Origin: Fagopyrum homotropicum
Lineage: Eukaryota; Streptophyta; Magnoliopsida; Caryophyllales; Polygonaceae
NCBI GenBank assembly: GCA_033239125.1
Contig: BSWB01000008.1
Location: 5,734,001-5,798,000 of the forward strand
Direction: 5' to 3'
DNA: 64,000 nt
Positions 59,519-64,000 of the stretch are shown in pieces. Both the position numbers and the translations under genes were made by a program. The notes beneath the pieces are model-generated. The model did no database searches, was not told where the DNA came from, and saw only the letters and a list, made by a program, of their open reading frames with translations. Numbering within the stretch: position 1 is the first letter of the stretch; every line of letters starts with the position of its first letter.

Positions 59519-61087
59519 ATGGATTTTGTAAGGAGAATGTCGGGAAGGATTAAGGAAAAGAAAGGGGAGCAAAATAAGAAGAGAAAGGGCAACCCCTCCA
59601 CATCTAGGGCACCACCACCCTCATCTCCCTCACCACCATCCTCACCTTCACCTCCATCTTCACCCCCTCCTCCTAGCATCCCGATCATACACGAAAACCA
59701 CATAGCTGCATTTGAAAGGATAGAGAAGAGGGCAGTGATTAGCCCTAGGTACTTATTGTTGGAGGATCTACATCCTCTTAACATAGTTGATGACCTTACA
59801 TGGCTCTTGGATAGAGCCGGATTACTTGTCTTCACGAACATTCGTGAAGACGCTTATGAGGAGATTACCCGAGAGGTTGTGACGTCTTTCGAGCACAGCC
59901 ATGTTGATAGGACCGTCTCCTTCCGTCTCATGAATAGAGACTACCAATTGAGCATTGTTGAGTTCGGGACCATTTTTGGGTTCCATGAGACCTACAACGG
60001 TCGACTCCCTAGAAGCGTTTCCGCTAAGGATTTTTGGGAGGAAGTGGCTATGATCTACGCCGACGAGGACCGTTGGCATCCAGCTGATACCAAGGCTAGA
60101 TTGATGTACCATCTAGCCTTGAAGATAGCCCACCGCGTCCTTTCGGAGTGTCTCTTTCCTAGGACGGAGACGCCCCAAAAGATCAAGACGGATGAGCTAT
60201 TCCTCCTTTACGCTATGCTTCATGGATGCCGCGCAGATTGTGCTACCCTTTTAGCGGCGACAATGAGTAAACTCAAGAACAAATCGAGAGGGAACATTGG
60301 ATATGGTGGGATAGTGACCCACATAGCTAGGAGCTTTGGTGTAGATTTTTCAGCCTGCACCCGCATACCCGCCGTACCTCTAGGACTACATGCATTCATG
60401 GTTAGGGGACTCATCTTCCCCACACATAGAGGTCCGCCTTATGCTGGCATGCCCTGGGAGAGTAGGACAGGCAGGGGTATTGAGTGGCTGCCAGAGTATT
60501 CCATTGTGGGGGGACGCCACAATTGGAACGAGACGTTCGCTGCGATGCATGCGAACAGGCTTGTAGCTCCCCCTTACGTTCCACCACCGGCTGAGGATGA
60601 GGAGGACATGGGAGAGCAGTACGAGAGTGGTGGAGGAGCAGAGCAGGAGTTCGGCACGTTTCCGGATCAGCCGGATGCGACCCAGGATGTACCTAGGCGC
60701 TCTCCACACCCAGCTAGAGTTTCAGGCTCGTCATCTCGCCGCGCCAGTGTGAGCGAGAGGCCCACGTGGATGACTACACCTCCCACTTGGTACAGCACAC
60801 CTCCTCCTTGGTCCACGACGCAGCCAGCAGCACCACCGCCACCACCAGCACCAGCACCAGCCGATGCCCCCACATGGTATGATCACGCCCCGGGATGGTA
60901 TGAGAGGATGCCGGATTGGGCTACCGGACTTTCAGAGAGAGTAGGAGCATTAGAGATCCGGGCGGATGCTAGAGACGGACGCTTAGACGACCTTGACCAT
61001 ATGATGAGGGACGTCTACCGCCAGCAGTTTGGGCGGTACTATGATCCGAGTTTCTCTCCATTCCTACCTCCACCGGCACCGCAGTGA
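59519..61087 (+). CDS. E3 second ORF, 522-aa Athila-type accessory protein of unknown function
   Basis: An intact frame downstream of pol, in the position of the env-like ORF of Athila elements. Residues 1-60 are basic then Pro/Ser-rich (PPSSPSPPSSPSPPSS). Residues about 60-300 form a folded-looking domain with VSFRLMNRDYQLSIVEFGTI, FLFPRTETPQKI-like and GNIGYGGIVTHIARSFGVD phrases. The C-terminal third is acidic, then Pro/Trp-rich (TWYSTPPPWSTT), ending with a short heptad-like segment and PPPAPQ. I see no signal peptide, no transmembrane segment and no catalytic motif, so it does not look like a membrane envelope protein. E2 and E1 carry broken homologues. The phrase pattern resembles the Athila ORF-1 or plant-transposon protein families, but I cannot confirm the match here. 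Confidence 0.85.
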   Translation: MDFVRRMSGRIKEKKGEQNKKRKGNPSTSRAPPPSSPSPPSSPSPPSSPPPPSIPIIHENHIAAFERIEKRAVISPRYLLLEDLHPLNIVDDLTWLLDRAGLLVFTNIREDAYEEITREVVTSFEHSHVDRTVSFRLMNRDYQLSIVEFGTIFGFHETYNGRLPRSVSAKDFWEEVAMIYADEDRWHPADTKARLMYHLALKIAHRVLSECLFPRTETPQKIKTDELFLLYAMLHGCRADCATLLAATMSKLKNKSRGNIGYGGIVTHIARSFGVDFSACTRIPAVPLGLHAFMVRGLIFPTHRGPPYAGMPWESRTGRGIEWLPEYSIVGGRHNWNETFAAMHANRLVAPPYVPPPAEDEEDMGEQYESGGGAEQEFGTFPDQPDATQDVPRRSPHPARVSGSSSRRASVSERPTWMTTPPTWYSTPPPWSTTQPAAPPPPPAPAPADAPTWYDHAPGWYERMPDWATGLSERVGALEIRADARDGRLDDLDHMMRDVYRQQFGRYYDPSFSPFLPPPAPQ

Positions 61088-62384
61088 TTGATGACCGGAC
61101 AGCTCGTTTTTAGACATTCCCGCCACCACTTGTGAGTTTCTTTTTCTTTTCTTTCTTTTGTTCTTTCTTGTGAACATTAGGGACAATGTTCGTCCTAAGT
61201 ATGGGGTGGGATGTACTAAATGTTTGTGATAACTCTACTCTATATGTTGTTTCCATTACGAGACTATCATTGCATATTCATTATATGTTACACGTTTCAT
61301 TCTTGCATTGCATGAAAAGTGACTTGAAAAACCCATAAAAATTGAAAAATTTTGAAAATTTTGTGCTTCTAATGAATTGAGATGATTTCCATGATAATCA
61401 CTACTTGTGAATTGAGTTTGATAACAATTGCATGCTTAAAAGGATTGTGAATCAAAAAGGATTTGAATGAATGAATTTTACCTCTTTTGCAAGTTTTATA
61501 ATGTGAAAATGTTGCCTAAATCATGTTGAGAGATTGAAGTTGAAATCACATTATAAGTTCCTATACTTCTTGTTGAAATGATTAAGGCAATTCGATACTT
61601 TCTTTCCTCTTTCTTTGATCATCTAGCTCCTCATTGAAATATTAGCCTCCCTTACCCATCCGGGAACTTGGAAAGTGAATGAGAAAAAGGCATGTTTGAT
61701 GTGGGAGGGCCATGAGAGCAATTATTTGCAATCAATTGAATAGAAAGAAAGTATAGGTTCGGGGAAGTCAATCATGACGATGAGTAACTCGGCACCATTC
61801 ACATAGCCGGGTGTTTGTGTCTTGCCAAAGTCGGATTGAGCGATATTCCTAGCGGATTATGGTATGTGCACTAAGGGTTTGAGGCATCTCTTGCAAATTT
61901 TGAGAAACGCCAATCTCCTAGGCTTCGGTTTTTGTGCACCTCTATCCATAACTCCAAAAGTAAAGTCGAAAAAGAAGAGAGCAAAGCTCTAAGTGAAGTG
62001 TTGCGGAAACCGCAAAAGAAGAAGAAGGTAGTTGTCCACTTTCCCGGATTTATGCACCACTCTCCCTTTAAGTTTTCCCTTCCCTTCCATACTCTAGACC
62101 TTTTCTTTGAAAGTCCTTAAGATCAAAAGAATGTTATATGGCTTGGTGATCTAAATTGAAGTTCTTATGATTGATTTTGATAATATTTGAAGGTTATAAT
62201 GCTTGTTTGGAAGTTAAATTGATTCATGAGTTTTCTTTGCCTTTTACTCTCTAATCAAGTGTGTGAAAGTTTGAAAAACGATTGAAGCAAGGTTTGAGAA
62301 TGATCTATTCTTTAGAAGTCACTTTCATCCAAAAGAAGGTACACATATTTCATCCTAACTCTTGTTTAAAACTTTTTGAAAGAC
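61088..62384 (+). other. E3 conserved 3' non-coding region
   Basis: Over 1.2 kb without a supported gene. A block at about 61766-61945 aligns closely with E1, E2 and F in their own orientations; shared cores include CGGCACCATTCACATA, GGGTGTTTGTG, TTGCCAAAGTCGGAT and GAGGCA. Also shared are AATGATTAAGGCAATTC (61577) and a CCATCCGGGAA-type phrase (61657). The 62-aa frame at 61932 overlaps the block's end and is probably chance. Confidence 0.75.
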
Positions 62385-62404
62385 CTTGCTTAGGGACAAG
62401 CAAG
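62385..62404 (+). other. PPT-adjacent GGGA-loop hairpin of E3
   Basis: CTTGCTT (62385-62391), A, GGGA, C, AAGCAAG (62398-62404): seven paired bases, an A-C closing mismatch and a GNRA-type GGGA loop. Located 20 bases before the 3' LTR. Counterparts are at 12806, 37403 and 43048. Confidence 0.65.
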
Positions 62405-62407
62405 TGC

Positions 62408-62423
62408 TAAGTATGGGGTTATT
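62408..62423 (+). other. Polypurine tract region of E3
   Basis: TAAGTATGGGGTTATT directly before the 3' LTR. The core GTATGGGG is shared with E1, E2 and F at the same place (CCCCATAC on the + strand). Confidence 0.7.
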
Positions 62424-64000
62424 TGTTAGCATGAAATATTGTGATATTTTAGGCACGTTTTCTAATCGTATTTGATTCATATTGATAGTCTTTGATTGAG
62501 CTTTGTGCATATGTGAGCTAGTATTGCCTATATTGTCGATATGGATGTCTACACGAGTTCTATGTTGATTATAGGTGATTTGGAGCTATTTCCGAACGGA
62601 ATCGAGCAAAGGAGAGTTGAGTTGATATGTCCATAGATCGAGGACACCTTCTGGAAGCAATTTGGAGTCTTAGATTGAGGAATGCACGAATGAAGGCAAG
62701 AACCACGTTCTCACCCTAAATTACGGCCGTGGATTTTGAGTCAGAATTCGATGTTCATTCCAGGAGATATTACGGCCGTGGAACTAACCGTAGTAGTTTC
62801 CACGCCCTAAATTACGGTCGCGAAAAGATTCCACGACCGTGATTTTGGCGAATCTTTTCGCCATGTTTCGAAGCCACGATCTTTTGAAGATTGGGCCGGG
62901 CCGACATTTTGCCCTGCATTATAAAATAGACGGATGAGGCAAGATTCCGTCACCTCGCTTACGACCTTTCAACCCTCGCTTAGCGGCAAAACGCAAAAAC
63001 CCTCATCTTGGAGGTAATTTGGAGATCTCATTGAAGATCAAAGTTCGTATTGAAGAGTTGCTGTTCGTGATCTTCGTGTTTGTGGAAGATCGAAGTTCTT
63101 GGAGGATTTTGCAAGAAGATCTCTCTTCTTGTTTAGGTTTGATTCAGAATCGGATTGACATCCCGTTTCTCTTCTTTCCTAAAGATTGTGATTGCTTGGT
63201 CCGTTTTGAATCTTTGGATAAACACTTGTTCTTGATTGTGATTCTGAGATTCACTTGAAGATTATTGATAGTTCTTGAAAGTTTTCATCTTTTATCTCTT
63301 AATTCTTGAATCAATATCAATATGACAGTTATTGGCTAAAAACCCTTAACAATTCTAAGGTGAAGGGTTGATAGTTGTGGCTTAGATGATGATAGATCGA
63401 TCGTAAACAGATTAGACCCTGAGAGTTAGAGAATTATCGCCGACAACCCTAAATCACGGGCTGTTCTTGAGTTCCACGACTGTGGAATCTCAAGATCCAA
63501 CCGTAATTTCCCTAAGTCTACGAGCTTGCTTTTACCTTAATCTAAAGTTAAAGATTTGCTTTAGCTTAGCTTAGACTTGTCTTTTCTAGGTGGTAGTGAA
63601 GCCTCAACAACCTCTACCTCGATTGTGAGCCTCAACAACCTCAATCGGATAAGTTAGTCTTGATCTTTAGATTATAAGTTTGGGTATTTGATACTAATCC
63701 TTGCCTTAGAATCTTTCTATATTGAGCCTCAACAACCTGTATAGGGAGTGTCTTTTAGGTGAATTACATAAGGTTTTTGGAACCTCAACCGTACGATTAC
63801 CTTACATTAGTATACCCTTGCATATCTCGACTCTGTCTTTATATCATTAGTATATCTTGAATCAATTGCCACAGCTGGATACTTGGATCTTTAGGATTGT
63901 TGTTTTCCCGATAATTTGCAAACTCCCATATTCACTTGCTTGATAACCTGCGATCGAGTTCGTTCCACCCAAATCCCTGTGTTCGATACTCTGGAATTCT
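62424..64000 (+). repeat. 3' LTR of E3, truncated by the window end
   Basis: Aligns without gaps to 51040-52616. The three differences seen lie near 51682/63066, 52097/63481 and 52236/63620. About 96 bp should follow outside the window. TATA box copy at 62920-62927. Confidence 0.95.

Larger units (their letters stand above)
51040..64000 (+). mobile_element. Young, nearly intact Athila-like element E3 (3' LTR runs off the window)
   Basis: 5' LTR 51040-52712, tRNA-Asp primer site 52719, gag-pol 52814-58687, second ORF 59519-61087, conserved 3' region, polypurine tract, 3' LTR from 62424. By LTR length the element should end near 64096, for a total of about 13.06 kb. Over the 1,577 bp of LTR that can be compared I find no indel and three substitutions, so insertion was recent. 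It sits inside the 5' LTR of E2. Confidence 0.95.

Noticed and set aside
62424..64000. A separate solo LTR at the window end
   Set aside because: The near identity to 51040-52616 and the correct orientation, polypurine tract and internal order show it is the 3' LTR of E3.

Overview
The window looks like transposon-rich, probably heterochromatic, nuclear DNA of a flowering plant, most likely a eudicot. The evidence is one ordinary plant gene with GT-AG introns, AT-rich spacers, and plant-type Ty1/copia and Ty3/gypsy (chromovirus and Athila-like) LTR retrotransposons with plant tRNA primer-binding sites. The species cannot be told from sequence alone. There is no bacterial-style operon, CRISPR array, rRNA or tRNA gene.

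Layout. 1-2200: AT-rich spacer holding two oppositely oriented short-unit tandem arrays. 2200-6810: decayed copia element (Cop1), truncated at its 3' end. 6811-7545: spacer and 5' leader. 7546-9362 (+): the only intact host gene, a five-exon non-phosphorylating NADP-dependent glyceraldehyde-3-phosphate dehydrogenase (GAPN, ALDH11 family). 9363-10965: spacer and an antisense copia fragment. 10966-13735: reverse-oriented Athila-like LTR plus 3' region (element F). 13731-14800: 3' end of a Tekay-like chromovirus (T1). 14801-27196: a complete but decayed Tekay-like element (T2), split at 20755-23123 by a solo LTR flanked by TGTAG. 27197-28423: antisense copia gag-protease fragment. 28424-35620: Athila-like element E0 (+), split at 31747-33504 by a solo LTR flanked by AGGGG. 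35621-39498: 3' part of E1 (-). 39499-51039: E2 (-), whose 3' LTR is split at 40373-42141 by a solo LTR flanked by CCACT. 51040-end: E3 (+), a nearly intact, very young Athila-like element with a 1,957-aa gag-pol and a 522-aa second ORF. Its 3' LTR is cut by the window edge. E0, E1, E2 and E3 form a chain of nested insertions.

How it works together. Only GAPN is a host gene (cytosolic NADPH production). Only E3 looks able to encode its own mobilisation proteins; the others are relics. The most unusual signal is that each retroelement family carries its own short inverted-repeat signature, repeated in LTRs, leaders, coding spacers and 3' regions. These are TTCCACGGCCGTGGAA with AATTACGG half-sites in the E3 family, CACCTCGGTCGAGGTG in the E1/E2 family, and CCGCCCCTGCGG in E0 and also in the unrelated Tekay LTRs. 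Several small hairpins also show compensatory base changes between copies: an array in the Tekay 3' region, and a GGGA-loop hairpin just before the polypurine tract of the Athila-like elements. All comparisons were made by eye within this window; no database was searched.
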